NCBI RefSeq assembly: GCF_947495325.1
Contig: NZ_CANLYK010000002.1
Location: forward strand, 1,054,001-1,118,000
Direction of reading: 5' to 3'
Length of the DNA: 64,000 nt
Source: an uncultured Allomuricauda sp.
GTDB taxonomy: Bacteria; Bacteroidota; Bacteroidia; Flavobacteriales; Flavobacteriaceae
Of the stretch, positions 6,066 to 14,230 are shown in pieces (within the stretch, counting starts at the first letter, position 1; every line of letters begins with the position of its first letter). Made by a program: the position numbers and the translations under genes. Under the pieces are notes generated by a model that saw only the letters and a list, made by a program, of their open reading frames with translations, made no database searches and was not told where the DNA came from.

Positions 6066-7734
6066 TCAGGGATATAGCTTTAAAGGCGTTACGGATTATC
6101 TTATGCACGATAAGAAAGCCGATACGGACGAGCGCGTGGCATGGACTGAAACGGGCAATATGTACACCGATGATATTTTTAAAGCTGCGAAGGTTATGGC
6201 ATGGACAGACATGAACGCCCAGCAGCTTAAAATAGAAAATGGGAGCAGTACCGCAGGGCGAAAAACGGAAACGGGGAGCGTTTATCATTATTCGCTATCA
6301 TGGGCGCATCGGGAAACCCCAAATGAAGAACACCAAAGAGAAATGGCCTTGGCAACCTTGGGGCATTTGGGCTTATCTGAAAATGAATATTACTTGGTAG
6401 GTCATAATGATACTGAACATGCCCATGTTCATATTGTTGCCAATTTAACCAACCCTGAAACGGGTAAGCGTACCCATATAGGATTGGATAGAAAAGCCTT
6501 GCAAGCATGGGCTTTGGAATATGAACAAGAACACGGTATACATTGCGAAAATCGAGTATTGAATGCCCAATTAAGGGAACAGGATGGTTCACGTTATTAC
6601 ACCGAAACCCAAAAAGCACGACACGGTATTAAAGTAACACGTGCCTATAATGCTTCCGACGATGGAAAGAGTTTTAAGAATGCTTTGGAACTAGAAGGTT
6701 TACAGCTTGCCCGTGGTCGCCGTTTTCTTTTAGCGGTTGATGATAAAGGTAATATGGTCAATATCGCCAAAGTCATAGATGGTCATACCACTAGAGACAT
6801 GAAAAATAAATTTGCGGATATAGACCGTGATGCATTGCCAAATGTTGACGACCTTGCAGAACGTATTAAAAAGGAAAATGAACCTTTTGACCGTGATGCA
6901 GCAGAAGCCGAACAACAGCAAAAATTAGAAGAAGCTGCCAATATATCAGGAAGGCAAAAGGCGGAAAAAGAGGAGGCACTTGAAGCAAAACGCAAGCGTA
7001 TCGCTAAGCAGGAAAAGGCGAAAAGCTTCAATGATTATTTTGGCAAACGCATAAATGAAGCAAAAGAACGTCATGATATTGAAGGAAGTCGAGAACGTTT
7101 AAAAGATGCAAAAGAAGAATATGCGAAAGTTCACGGTGTTGGCTCTCGATTATTCAAACGTGAACTTTTTGAAGAAGCACACGACAATCTACAAAACCGC
7201 GAAAAGCAATTGGACGAGCAAATGCGTCGTTTCAAAATTGATATTGAAGCAATATATAAAGGGCGGGAATGGCAGATTAAAAAAGAGCTTGAAAAACAGG
7301 GCTTCGCTGAATTGGAAACCTTGGAAGGTAAGACCGACCAGAGCAAAGAAACCATCGAAGCAGCGCAGCAGAAAATGGAGGATGAAGGGGATATTATTAA
7401 AGAAGCGGAAGCAAGCCCCGAAGCAGCAGCACGTTTAGGAAATAGCGTAACTGGTAAAACACCAAGGCAGCGTAAAAAAGTCGGAAGAATTAAAAGGATT
7501 GCAGAAGATTTTAAAGCCAACGAAAAAGCTTTGGAACAGAAAGCTGAACAAGAGCGTATTGCACGAGAATTTGAAGCTTTGGAAAAACAAAAGTTAGATG
7601 AAGAATTGGCAACACCTGATAAAGAAATTCCTGAATTTAAAAATGAAGAAGAACGCCGAATATGGATGGAATTTAACGAAATTGAACAAGAGAACAACAA
7701 CGATATAGACCAAGACGAAGGATTGGACATTTAA
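6046..7734 (+). CDS. relaxase/mobilization nuclease (MobA/VirD2 type)
   Basis: This 562-residue relaxase should nick one strand at oriT and lead it into a recipient. The N-terminal relaxase domain (about 1-200) has the three-histidine metal motif H120-N-D-T-x-H125-x-H127-x-H129-I-V-A-N133. The nucleophilic tyrosine is probably one of the N-terminal tyrosines (Y10 or Y18). From about residue 280 the protein is a long, highly charged coiled coil rich in Glu, Lys, Gln and Ala, ending in a very acidic tail (DIDQDEGLDI). It overlaps mobC by 20 bp, and a small coiled-coil ORF with a similar acidic tail follows it. Confidence 0.95.
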   Translation: MIPRVNSQGYSFKGVTDYLMHDKKADTDERVAWTETGNMYTDDIFKAAKVMAWTDMNAQQLKIENGSSTAGRKTETGSVYHYSLSWAHRETPNEEHQREMALATLGHLGLSENEYYLVGHNDTEHAHVHIVANLTNPETGKRTHIGLDRKALQAWALEYEQEHGIHCENRVLNAQLREQDGSRYYTETQKARHGIKVTRAYNASDDGKSFKNALELEGLQLARGRRFLLAVDDKGNMVNIAKVIDGHTTRDMKNKFADIDRDALPNVDDLAERIKKENEPFDRDAAEAEQQQKLEEAANISGRQKAEKEEALEAKRKRIAKQEKAKSFNDYFGKRINEAKERHDIEGSRERLKDAKEEYAKVHGVGSRLFKRELFEEAHDNLQNREKQLDEQMRRFKIDIEAIYKGREWQIKKELEKQGFAELETLEGKTDQSKETIEAAQQKMEDEGDIIKEAEASPEAAARLGNSVTGKTPRQRKKVGRIKRIAEDFKANEKALEQKAEQERIAREFEALEKQKLDEELATPDKEIPEFKNEEERRIWMEFNEIEQENNNDIDQDEGLDI

Positions 7735-7751
7735 TCTTAAAACCAAAAAAT

Positions 7752-8000
7752 ATGGGCTGGTTATCAGAAGAAAATAGTAGTGAAGAACAAATTGAACACT
7801 ACACGGAGTTATTAAAAAGCAAGCAAGAACAGTTTGAAACGCTTAAAGATGTTACAGGCAGTCCAGAAGCAGAAGCACAGCGTAATCAGTTATTTGAACA
7901 GATTAAACAGATAGAAATTACAATTGCGGAAATAAAGCAAATGGATGGGCAAGAAAAAGCGGAAGACCAAGACGAGGGTTTAGACTTGTTTTTAGATTAA
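7752..8000 (+). CDS. small coiled-coil hypothetical protein
   Basis: This 82-residue protein is predicted to be one long helix (EEQIEHYTELLKSKQEQFETLKD..QRNQLFEQIKQIEITIAEIKQ). Its tail EDQDEGLDLFLD closely echoes the end of the relaxase (DQDEGLDI), which suggests that both carry the same docking or secretion tail, or arose by a local duplication. It lies 17 bp after the relaxase and 16 bp before the coupling protein, in the mobilisation operon. The function is unknown. Confidence 0.7.
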   Translation: MGWLSEENSSEEQIEHYTELLKSKQEQFETLKDVTGSPEAEAQRNQLFEQIKQIEITIAEIKQMDGQEKAEDQDEGLDLFLD

Positions 8001-8016
8001 TTAATACCAAATCAAT

Positions 8017-10152
8017 ATGAAAAAACAGCACGAACCCGCAGCAAATCGAAAAAATGGAATTACTGCACGTATTAATTACGCAATAGCACTCGTATTGATT
8101 GGTATATACGTTCTGATAGTAAGTCGAAATTTATGGAGAAATTTACCTAATTGGTCGGAATTTAATCGAAATACATTTACGTTCAAACGTTATGGCGTAA
8201 TAGATATATTGTTTAACAACGATGGCGAATTACTATTTTTTATTTTGTTAACAGGGGTGTTTCTAACCTCTATTTTATGGTTAATATTTGCATCTAAACT
8301 TGCCGTAATACGGTTACGTCTGTTTAAAAATATCAAGTATTTTATACCAATATTTTGTCTCTTTTATCTCTTTTGGTTTTACATTATCTATTTTAAAAGG
8401 TTTCAAGTTATTGAACAAATAGCCCTTGTTATTGCAGCTAGTGCAATCATTTTAATTCATTTAGTAAGTGTCTATCTTACAAGCATTAATAAACTACCTA
8501 GCAGAAAAATTTTCACCGTGAACGCTATAAACGTTTTCGTGTTATTTGCCGTAGTTCAATACCTTTATCCAAGTCCGTACTTTTGGAACATCATTTGGAT
8601 GTTTGTCGTTCCTGTAATCATTCTCTACTTCAAAAACCTCATTTTAATGACCATAGAGTACGTCAAGGAAACCCATTGGTATGCTCGCTTATTCATCATA
8701 GGGCGCAAAGGTGTATCTGCAAGGTGGGCAAGTATCTATGGCTATATCAAATATGATATCGGTTCGTGGTTTTTAAAAAACAGAAATGTCATATGGTTTT
8801 CTAAAAAAAGCACCATTTTTTACGGTAAAACATTTTGGGAAAATGATTTCCAATTAGGGGGGAGAAATATAGGTGCAACAAACGAATGGCATCATATCTT
8901 GGTTGCAGGAACAAGGGGCGGTAAATCCGTAGATGTTATTTATACCAATGTATTGAACTACGCAGGCGGTATAATTGCCTTAGACCCAAAAGGAGAAATA
9001 ACACAGGTCGTTTGGAAAAGAAGAAGTAAACAAAGACCATTTCACGTTATAGACCCTTTTAAAGTCGTAGTGGGAAAGCCCGAATCGGGAGTTAACTTAA
9101 AGAACTCACATTGGAATCCACTTGATGAAATTGATATAAACCATAGTGAAGCTAGAGAGCATATGCAGACCCTAGCGGAATCCTGTATTGAAAAATCGGA
9201 TAATGAAAAAGGGAACACGGCGCACTTTAGGGAAACGGCTGTAATAGTTTTACGTGGAGTGATTGCATATGTTTTATCTGACCCGTTTTTAACGGACGAC
9301 CAACGCCATTTAGGTACTGTATTTAATTTTTTAAAATATGGAGAGGCAGAAGTTACAGAATTTAGTCCTTTAAAGATTGATGCATTTGTAAAAACAGCTT
9401 TAACAACAAACAACGCTGCAAATGGTGCTGCAAAAGAAGCTGCAAGCGTTTTAGCCACGGCAGGGGTTAAAGGAGAAAGAGGGGCAATACTAACAACCCT
9501 GACGAGGGGAATCGACTGGATAAATTCGGAATCCATACAATCGGTTATCTGTCATAAAGGGGATTTTACATTGCAGGATGCCAAAGCAAAAGAAGCCAGT
9601 ATTTTTTTAATATTACCTGAAGAACACTTAGAGAAATTTAGCCGTCTTACTGCAAGCTTTTTTACTACTGGATTAAATAAATGCAGCAATCATGTTACGC
9701 CACAACCAAAGGGTTCAAAACGCCGTGTATTGTTTTTAATGGAAGAATTTAGCAAGCTAGGATATTTTGCGCCCGCAGCACAAAAAATAACAATTGCAGC
9801 AGGGAGTTACATAAAATTTTGGTTTATTTTACAAAACATTGAACAGCTAACAAAGAAGTATAATAATTCTGCTGATTTCTTAGGAAGTAGCGATTTGCAA
9901 GTTTTTTCTTTAGACAAGAAAGACAATCATACTGCCAATTTTATTTCGGAAATTCTTGGCAGCTATACAAGAAAAACCAATGAAGGAGAGAAAACATATA
10001 AACTTATGGAAGCCATAGAGGTAGCGACCTTTCTCGATATTGGTACTAAAAATCAAATAGTCATACCAAGAGAAGGGCATCCACTAAAACTAAGAACAGT
10101 ACCGTTTTTTAAATTATTTAAACGCAGCAAATACGGAAAGAACACTTATTAA
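8017..10152 (+). CDS. VirD4/TraG-type coupling protein (T4CP)
   Basis: This 711-residue inner-membrane ATPase would hand the relaxosome to a type IV secretion channel. Several hydrophobic segments fill the first 210 residues (for example IALVLIGIYVLIVS, LLFFILLTGVFLTSILWLIF, YFIPIFCLFYLFWFYIIYF), more than the usual two. Walker A is GTRGGKS at 298-304, followed by ALDPKGE. Walker B is LFLMEEF around 572-578, with two Glu where family members often have DE. It is the last large gene of the mobilisation operon. A coupling protein without pore genes is what an IME needs to use a helper's secretion system. Confidence 0.93.
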   Translation: MKKQHEPAANRKNGITARINYAIALVLIGIYVLIVSRNLWRNLPNWSEFNRNTFTFKRYGVIDILFNNDGELLFFILLTGVFLTSILWLIFASKLAVIRLRLFKNIKYFIPIFCLFYLFWFYIIYFKRFQVIEQIALVIAASAIILIHLVSVYLTSINKLPSRKIFTVNAINVFVLFAVVQYLYPSPYFWNIIWMFVVPVIILYFKNLILMTIEYVKETHWYARLFIIGRKGVSARWASIYGYIKYDIGSWFLKNRNVIWFSKKSTIFYGKTFWENDFQLGGRNIGATNEWHHILVAGTRGGKSVDVIYTNVLNYAGGIIALDPKGEITQVVWKRRSKQRPFHVIDPFKVVVGKPESGVNLKNSHWNPLDEIDINHSEAREHMQTLAESCIEKSDNEKGNTAHFRETAVIVLRGVIAYVLSDPFLTDDQRHLGTVFNFLKYGEAEVTEFSPLKIDAFVKTALTTNNAANGAAKEAASVLATAGVKGERGAILTTLTRGIDWINSESIQSVICHKGDFTLQDAKAKEASIFLILPEEHLEKFSRLTASFFTTGLNKCSNHVTPQPKGSKRRVLFLMEEFSKLGYFAPAAQKITIAAGSYIKFWFILQNIEQLTKKYNNSADFLGSSDLQVFSLDKKDNHTANFISEILGSYTRKTNEGEKTYKLMEAIEVATFLDIGTKNQIVIPREGHPLKLRTVPFFKLFKRSKYGKNTY

Positions 10153-10187
10153 TTAAATCTATAAATCTATGTAAAAACAAATCTGCT

Positions 10188-10658
10188 ATGGGGTATCTAT
10201 ATTATATTCAAGGAGTCCATTCGGTAAGGGTGGAACTTGACAGACAAGGCAAAACAAATGATGTAGAACGTTACGACATTGCGAAACAGGATTTTATTTC
10301 TGATTGGCGAATGCTAAAGTTTATGGAAAAAGAACATTTTAAAGAAGTAAACGCCATTCATTTTTGGGCAAATATTGCGACAAATAATTACGAACAGGTT
10401 AAGTTAAGTATTGACCCCTCATTAAATCGTAAAGATTTTCAATATTTCATAACTCAAGGGTTCGCAGTTCGTTTAAGGCACAACTACCGAGACAAACGGG
10501 TAACATGCGAACGCTATGACCCTTACGGAAAAGGATTTGTAAAAAATTGGGTTTTGCTTGCTGAAATATTTAACCCTGATTTAAGCACAGAAGTAACTTG
10601 TAAAAACTTTTGGGCATTTATAGCTAAAAGCAAATACAACGTTTTTAGTGCGAATTAA
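10188..10658 (+). CDS. hypothetical protein with two related halves
   Basis: This 156-residue soluble protein has no known domain. It looks internally duplicated: the segment YDIAKQDFISDWRMLKFMEKEHFKEVNAIHFWANIA (first half) resembles YDPYGKGFVKNWVLLAEIFNPDL..KNFWAFIA (second half), both running through RYD, a Trp, and a final FWA-IA. It starts 35 bp after the coupling protein and is followed by a terminator, so it closes the mobilisation operon. No function is assigned. Confidence 0.7.
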   Translation: MGYLYYIQGVHSVRVELDRQGKTNDVERYDIAKQDFISDWRMLKFMEKEHFKEVNAIHFWANIATNNYEQVKLSIDPSLNRKDFQYFITQGFAVRLRHNYRDKRVTCERYDPYGKGFVKNWVLLAEIFNPDLSTEVTCKNFWAFIAKSKYNVFSAN

Positions 10659-10747
10659 TTTTACATTACACTAAAATGAAAATTCTTTTCTTTTTACGAT
10701 TTAGTACTTATAGTAGTAATTAGTTTTCGCCACACATGAAAACGGGA

Positions 10748-10784
10748 AGCTGCATAACATAAAGTTATGTAGCTTTTTTATTTC
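10748..10784. terminator. bidirectional-looking terminator between convergent genes
   Basis: The stem GCTGCATAAC-ATAAA-GTTATGTAGC has one G-T pair and a T-run on the plus side. It ends the mobilisation operon, and the convergent 60-aa gene ends within the T-run. Confidence 0.8.
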
Positions 10785-10960
10785 AGAAAATAAGTGCCGT
10801 CATTCATTACTTCCAGACGAGACAATATATTTCTAATCGCAGCACGTTTTTTCAGAGAAGCACTAGGAGATAAAAACTTTTGCAACTCTTTCTTGGCATC
10901 CGACCCTTTTTCTTGAAATAGTTCTAAAATTTCGTTTTCAAGTTCTTTTAAAGGATTCAT
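10778..10960 (-). CDS. small hypothetical protein
   Basis: This 60-residue, mostly helical, charged protein (NPLKELENEILELFQEKGSDAKKELQKFL) has no known domain. It is the last gene of a leftward three-gene run (11497 to 10778) with very short spacing. Its stop lies in the T-run of the shared terminator. Confidence 0.6.
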   Translation of the reverse strand: MNPLKELENEILELFQEKGSDAKKELQKFLSPSASLKKRAAIRNILSRLEVMNDGTYFLK

Positions 10961-10976
10961 CTTTTTTCCTTAGTGG

Positions 10977-11303
10977 TTACTTTCTAAAATAAGGTAAGTA
11001 TAGCATATCATACAAAACCCTAGACCCTTTTTTCATGCATCCATTAATTTCTTTAAAATTAGATGCAATATTTTGGTCTTTAGGTAAAACGACATCGTAC
11101 AATAATACGCCTGTTTCAGTATTTAGAGTTGAAAGCCCTTTAGTTTCTATTTGCTCATTTCCAATATAGAAACGGCATTCAAATTTTGGTTCTTCAACAT
11201 GAATTAAACGTCCTTTACGTTCTTCTGAATTGGAAGTTTTTTCAGTACGGATATGCCAAGGTAACGGGCGTAATTCGGAATTGTTTGGGCTGTCCTGTTT
11301 CAT
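10977..11303 (-). CDS. hypothetical protein
   Basis: This 108-residue protein has no recognised domain, signal peptide or membrane segment. A short region (KFECRFYIGNEQIETKGLSTLNTETGVLLYDVVLPKDQN) reads like a small beta-rich fold. Its start overlaps the end of the upstream 65-aa ORF by 4 bp, the arrangement of coupled genes. No function is assigned. Confidence 0.6.
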   Translation of the reverse strand: MKQDSPNNSELRPLPWHIRTEKTSNSEERKGRLIHVEEPKFECRFYIGNEQIETKGLSTLNTETGVLLYDVVLPKDQNIASNFKEINGCMKKGSRVLYDMLYLPYFRK

Positions 11304-11497
11304 ACTTTCTTTTGATTTAATAATACTTTTGTAAAATCAAGACGTTCAGAATTAGGGATTTTGCTATGCTTTACACCAAAAGAGGATAAATCTAGTTTAT
11401 CAAGATTCCTTCCTGATATTGAAATAAAAAAACCGTCTTTTACCTTCATTCTAATCATAAAATAAATGTACGGATTCTTATTTAGGTAATATCTCAA
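11300..11497 (-). CDS. small hypothetical protein
   Basis: This 65-residue basic protein (MRYYLNKNPYIYFMIRMKVKDGFFISISGRNLDKL) has no known domain. It is the first gene of the leftward run, overlaps the next by 4 bp, and lies just downstream of the structured noncoding stretch at 11498-11692. No function is assigned. Confidence 0.5.
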   Translation of the reverse strand: MRYYLNKNPYIYFMIRMKVKDGFFISISGRNLDKLDLSSFGVKHSKIPNSERLDFTKVLLNQKKV

Positions 11498-11692
11498 AAA
11501 ATAGAAGAATTTACTAAGGGGCTTTGCCCCTCACGCCCACAATAAAAATAAGTATAGCCGTGTTGTGGCAAAATGCCCCTGCCCGCACCTAAACGATACA
11601 GATTTTCATTGCACTTGTTACCCCCATACTTCGCCAGTAAGTCAGGTTTTAAAGCAAAAGAGCTTAAAAAACACTTCTGAAAGGAAAAGAAA
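11498..11692. other. structured noncoding stretch between divergent gene runs
   Basis: It contains a perfect hairpin AGGGGC-TTT-GCCCCT (11517-11531), a dyad CCACAA/TTGTGG (11537-11542 and 11563-11568) and a GC-rich block much richer than its surroundings. A 71-aa ORF on the minus strand spans it (11494-11709), but its composition follows the hairpin sequence and it runs into the DUF3768 start, so I treat the stretch as regulatory or origin-like DNA. Confidence 0.4.
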
Positions 11693-12043
11693 ATGGAAGA
11701 TGAAAACAAATTAGTACAACAACAAAACGATACATTTAGAAAAAACGCATTTAGTGCGGGATTGGAAGGGATAAAAGGAAAAGCGGTTATGACTCAAGGT
11801 ATTGCTGCAATGTCATATCAAGACCAATTAGAGATTTATAAGAAGGTTCAGGATTTCAATATTTTTAACGAAAACAATGACCCTTATGGGGAGCATGATT
11901 TCGGAGCGTTTGAATATAACGGCCAGAAAATATTTTGGAAAATAGACCTTTACGATACGAACTACACCTATGGTTCTGAACAACCACATGACCTAAAACA
12001 AACAAGAAGGGTTTTAACTGTAATGTTGGCTAGTGAATATTAA
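11693..12043 (+). CDS. DUF3768 family protein
   Basis: This 116-residue protein fits DUF3768 closely: GKAVMTQGIAAMSYQDQLEIYKKV, then the diagnostic NNDPYGEHDFGAFEYNGQKIFWKIDLYD, then a C-terminal TRRVLTVMLASEY. The family is small, of unknown function, and known mostly from plasmids and integrative elements of Proteobacteria. A purine-rich AAAGGAAAAG precedes the ATG. The gene is followed by a long hairpin. Confidence 0.85.
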   Translation: MEDENKLVQQQNDTFRKNAFSAGLEGIKGKAVMTQGIAAMSYQDQLEIYKKVQDFNIFNENNDPYGEHDFGAFEYNGQKIFWKIDLYDTNYTYGSEQPHDLKQTRRVLTVMLASEY

Positions 12044-12060
12044 AGCCATTTTTTCATTCA

Positions 12061-12105
12061 GGATTGATTTAACCAGGCGCGAAAAAGCGCATGGTTAAAT
12101 CAACC
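12061..12105. other. long two-part hairpin after DUF3768
   Basis: Arms 12064-12075 (TTGATTTAACCA) and 12092-12103 pair perfectly. Inside them GCGC-GAAAAA-GCGC makes a second stem, and outside GG/CC pair across a single bulged A. No T-run follows, so it is not a plain terminator. A second, nearly perfect hairpin (AAGCGATTTTA arm, about 12133-12162) lies 30 bp on. The 12044-12402 stretch otherwise holds no convincing gene. Confidence 0.6.
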
Positions 12106-12373
12106 AAAATTCCAAACGCGCGCGAACAGATGAAAGCGATTTTAAGAAAAATAAAATCGTTTCAACAGTTCTTTTTTGCCACCGCACACCCTTTCGATAC
12201 GAACAGTATTCACAGGCTAAAAAACATAAATGAATATTATGATTTTGAAATAAAAAAATGGTCTGTATTAACAGCCCTCTTTTTATTGCTCTTAAATATT
12301 TAATGACTACTTCAAAACATTTTCCGTAATGGATATTATCATCATATCAAAATGACTTGTTCAGCCATTTTTG

Positions 12374-12381
12374 TACCTTTG
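12374..12381 (+). promoter_or_regulatory. candidate -7 element TACCTTTG
   Basis: This is an exact match to TAnnTTTG, 22 bp before ATG 12403. It lies inside the longer version of the downstream ORF (from 12352), which argues for the 12403 start. No good -33 TTTG is seen at the usual distance. Confidence 0.45.
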
Positions 12382-12402
12382 GAAGTACCAAAATTTAATG
12401 TT

Positions 12403-13236
12403 ATGGGTACAGAATCAAAACGAAAACTACAAAGCGCATTTCATATACTTGCCAATAGCGATACCATTTCTCTCGATGACCATGCGGCTTACATAGAGTT
12501 CAATATAATAGAATATCGAAAGATTTCTTTGAAATTCATGGGTTTTGAGGAAACTAGTGAACCCACAATTAAAGAACTACTGGAACGTTTTGACGCACTT
12601 CGTTCACAATTTGACATGAACAGCTTCGAGTATTCAGAAGTAGTAACAGCTTTTAACACTCTTATCGAACCAAGAAGTTTTAGCCTGACTAGTCCAACAA
12701 TTAAATGGTCAAAATATCACGAACAGCTTGCTAAACGCTTTTTGAACTTATCACTAAAAGAAAAGCTAACTATCGAAAAACTAGAAACTGCCTATGTTTC
12801 TATTATCAAAAGCATTCCTTTTAGTTCCACATATTATACAGCCAGATATGCATTCATGGCATTATGGACTGAATTAGATTTGGCACAAGGGCGCGAAAAA
12901 GAAGAACTTAAACATCTTCGTTCTCATAGACGTTTGGAAGAATTAGAAGAACCCTTTTCAAAGCTTATTATCCTTTCAGGTAAAAAGAATTTTCAAAGAC
13001 TTGTTTTGTTCGATGTAAAGAATAATAAAATTTTAGAGCAGTCCGAAGATGTCGCAAGCAATGCAAACCAAGAGGCTAAAGAAAATGCCTTGCAACAATT
13101 TGAACAGTATGGGCTAAAAAGTCCTTTTACTGTTAAAGACCTAGATGCAGCCTTTATCAAAGCTGATAACGACAACTTTGTTTTACCTAAAGGAATGAAA
13201 GAGAATTATAGAGTATTGGCTCTTACAATTGCTTAA
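12403..13236 (+). CDS. hypothetical protein
   Basis: This is a 277-residue protein from ATG 12403; the frame opens at 12352 but that start precedes the promoter-like motif. It is soluble and mostly helical, with a charged centre (ALWTELDLAQGREKEELKHLRSHRRLEELEEPF) and no domain I recognise. It overlaps the convergent 115-aa gene by 4 bp at the stops. Its place between DUF3768 and the nuclease gives no clear hint of function. Confidence 0.65.
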   Translation: MGTESKRKLQSAFHILANSDTISLDDHAAYIEFNIIEYRKISLKFMGFEETSEPTIKELLERFDALRSQFDMNSFEYSEVVTAFNTLIEPRSFSLTSPTIKWSKYHEQLAKRFLNLSLKEKLTIEKLETAYVSIIKSIPFSSTYYTARYAFMALWTELDLAQGREKEELKHLRSHRRLEELEEPFSKLIILSGKKNFQRLVLFDVKNNKILEQSEDVASNANQEAKENALQQFEQYGLKSPFTVKDLDAAFIKADNDNFVLPKGMKENYRVLALTIA

Positions 13237-13580
13237 AAATCAATATCAAGACTTTGAAGTGTTTCCACTAGTGCGGGAGCAGTTTCGTACTTAGGAGTGT
13301 CTAAAGGTATATTAGCACTAGCCTTAATACGTTGTACTTCACTAAGGGCATATTCTTCTTCAACAATTGATGCAACAGTTCGCACATGGTCAGCAGGATA
13401 TTTTTCAAGGTGTTCACGAAACTTACCTATGGAATTAGCTAAAGTTACTTCGCCTTCCAATGCTATATTACCATTGAATTCCATTTTAGCACATACAACG
13501 CCGTTACGGTCTTGCACCAAGTTTAAAAATTTAGATGATAATTTTAACTGTTCTTCATGTTTTCCCATAATTAGCAGCAT
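13233..13580 (-). CDS. hypothetical protein
   Basis: This 115-residue soluble, helical protein has no recognised domain (KLSSKFLNLVQDRNGVVCAKMEFNGNIALEGEVTLANSIGKF). ATG 13568 (MGKHEEQ) is an equally good start. It is convergent with, and overlaps by 4 bp, the 277-aa gene. A 158-bp gap with a hairpin separates it from the nuclease gene upstream, so it may have its own promoter. Confidence 0.6.
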   Translation of the reverse strand: MLLIMGKHEEQLKLSSKFLNLVQDRNGVVCAKMEFNGNIALEGEVTLANSIGKFREHLEKYPADHVRTVASIVEEEYALSEVQRIKASANIPLDTPKYETAPALVETLQSLDIDF

Positions 13581-13678
13581 AACCCGTACTAATGGGGTAT
13601 GTCAATTTTCAAGCTAATTACATTGTTTCATGGGTAAACCTTAATCGTTCTTATCTCATTCGGACTACGCAAAATTAC

Positions 13679-13703
13679 GTTAAGATCCCTTCGGGGGCTT
13701 AAC
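13679..13703. terminator. hairpin downstream of the nuclease gene
   Basis: GTTAAG and CTTAAC arms with an inner CCC/GGG stem around TTC form a strong hairpin in the 13581-13738 gap. It lies after the leftward nuclease gene, but the T-run is poor, so termination is only likely. Confidence 0.4.
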
Positions 13704-13738
13704 TTAAATCTTTGCTTGTCTCATTTCACTAAGCCCAA

Positions 13739-14071
13739 TTAAGGTTCGCAACTATCATAAAAGCCTTTTGAATATTTATTATACTGTTTTACAACACCCT
13801 GCCCTATCAGTATGCAATTGATTTCCTTACCGTCTGATAGAAATAAACGAGCAACAATACGCCCGTATTTATCGGTATCAATTGGGATATAGGATATTCT
13901 TTTTTCTTTAGATAGCTTTATTAGGGCATTGGTAGCAGCTTGTGCGCCTTTTTGCCCTACTTCTGGAGCATCTACACCCCACAAACGAATAGCGGGTTTT
14001 AAACCGTATAAATACAACGTATCGCCATCATGTACGTAGCGCACTTTTCCGTATTTTCTTTTTGGCTGCAA
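13739..14071 (-). CDS. thermonuclease (staphylococcal nuclease)-like protein
   Basis: This is a 110-residue SNase-like OB-fold nuclease, counting from TTG 14071. Family landmarks are VRYVHDGDTLYL, IRLWGVDAPE (the metal-site Asp and first active-site Arg region) and DTDKYGRIVARLFLSDGKEIN (second catalytic region). The frame stays open upstream to a stop at 14174-14176. That extra stretch encodes a classic membrane anchor (LFLIFWVTGIVVFTILVL) and a WFNPQPYP linker, yet contains no ATG, GTG or TTG. An ATT at 14167 preceded by a GATAGGA box is the best candidate start. So the natural product is probably an anchored or secreted nuclease of about 142 residues with an unusual or damaged start. Confidence 0.82.
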   Translation of the reverse strand: MQPKRKYGKVRYVHDGDTLYLYGLKPAIRLWGVDAPEVGQKGAQAATNALIKLSKEKRISYIPIDTDKYGRIVARLFLSDGKEINCILIGQGVVKQYNKYSKGFYDSCEP

Positions 14072-14230
14072 CGGGTACGGTTGCGGATTGAACCAATTTG
14101 TAAGTACTAAAATTGTGAAAACAACTATTCCTGTAACCCAAAATATAAGAAATAAGTTATGTGAAATTGTCTTTTATCCTATCTCAAAAAAAAATGTTAA
14201 ATTACACATCAATCTTAAAACCAATTAATT

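Noticed and set aside
7131-7730. 199-aa minus-strand ORF inside the relaxase gene
   Set aside because: It is an antisense shadow of the relaxase coiled coil, rich in Ser, Leu and Phe from complementary Lys/Glu codons.
9042-9536. 164-aa minus-strand ORF inside the coupling protein gene
   Set aside because: It lies wholly antisense to a well-supported ATPase gene and has no domain of its own.
11494-11709. 71-aa minus-strand ORF as a gene
   Set aside because: Its sequence is dictated by a GC-rich hairpin, it overlaps the DUF3768 start, and it shows no domain or start signal. Kept only as a noncoding block.
12091-12303. 70-aa plus-strand ORF after DUF3768
   Set aside because: Its ATG is in the distal arm of a long hairpin and the protein has low-complexity, AT-driven composition; a chance frame is more likely.
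12352-12402. Longer N terminus of the 277-aa hypothetical protein
   Set aside because: The extra 17 codons contain an exact TAnnTTTG promoter element, so ATG 12403 is the better start.
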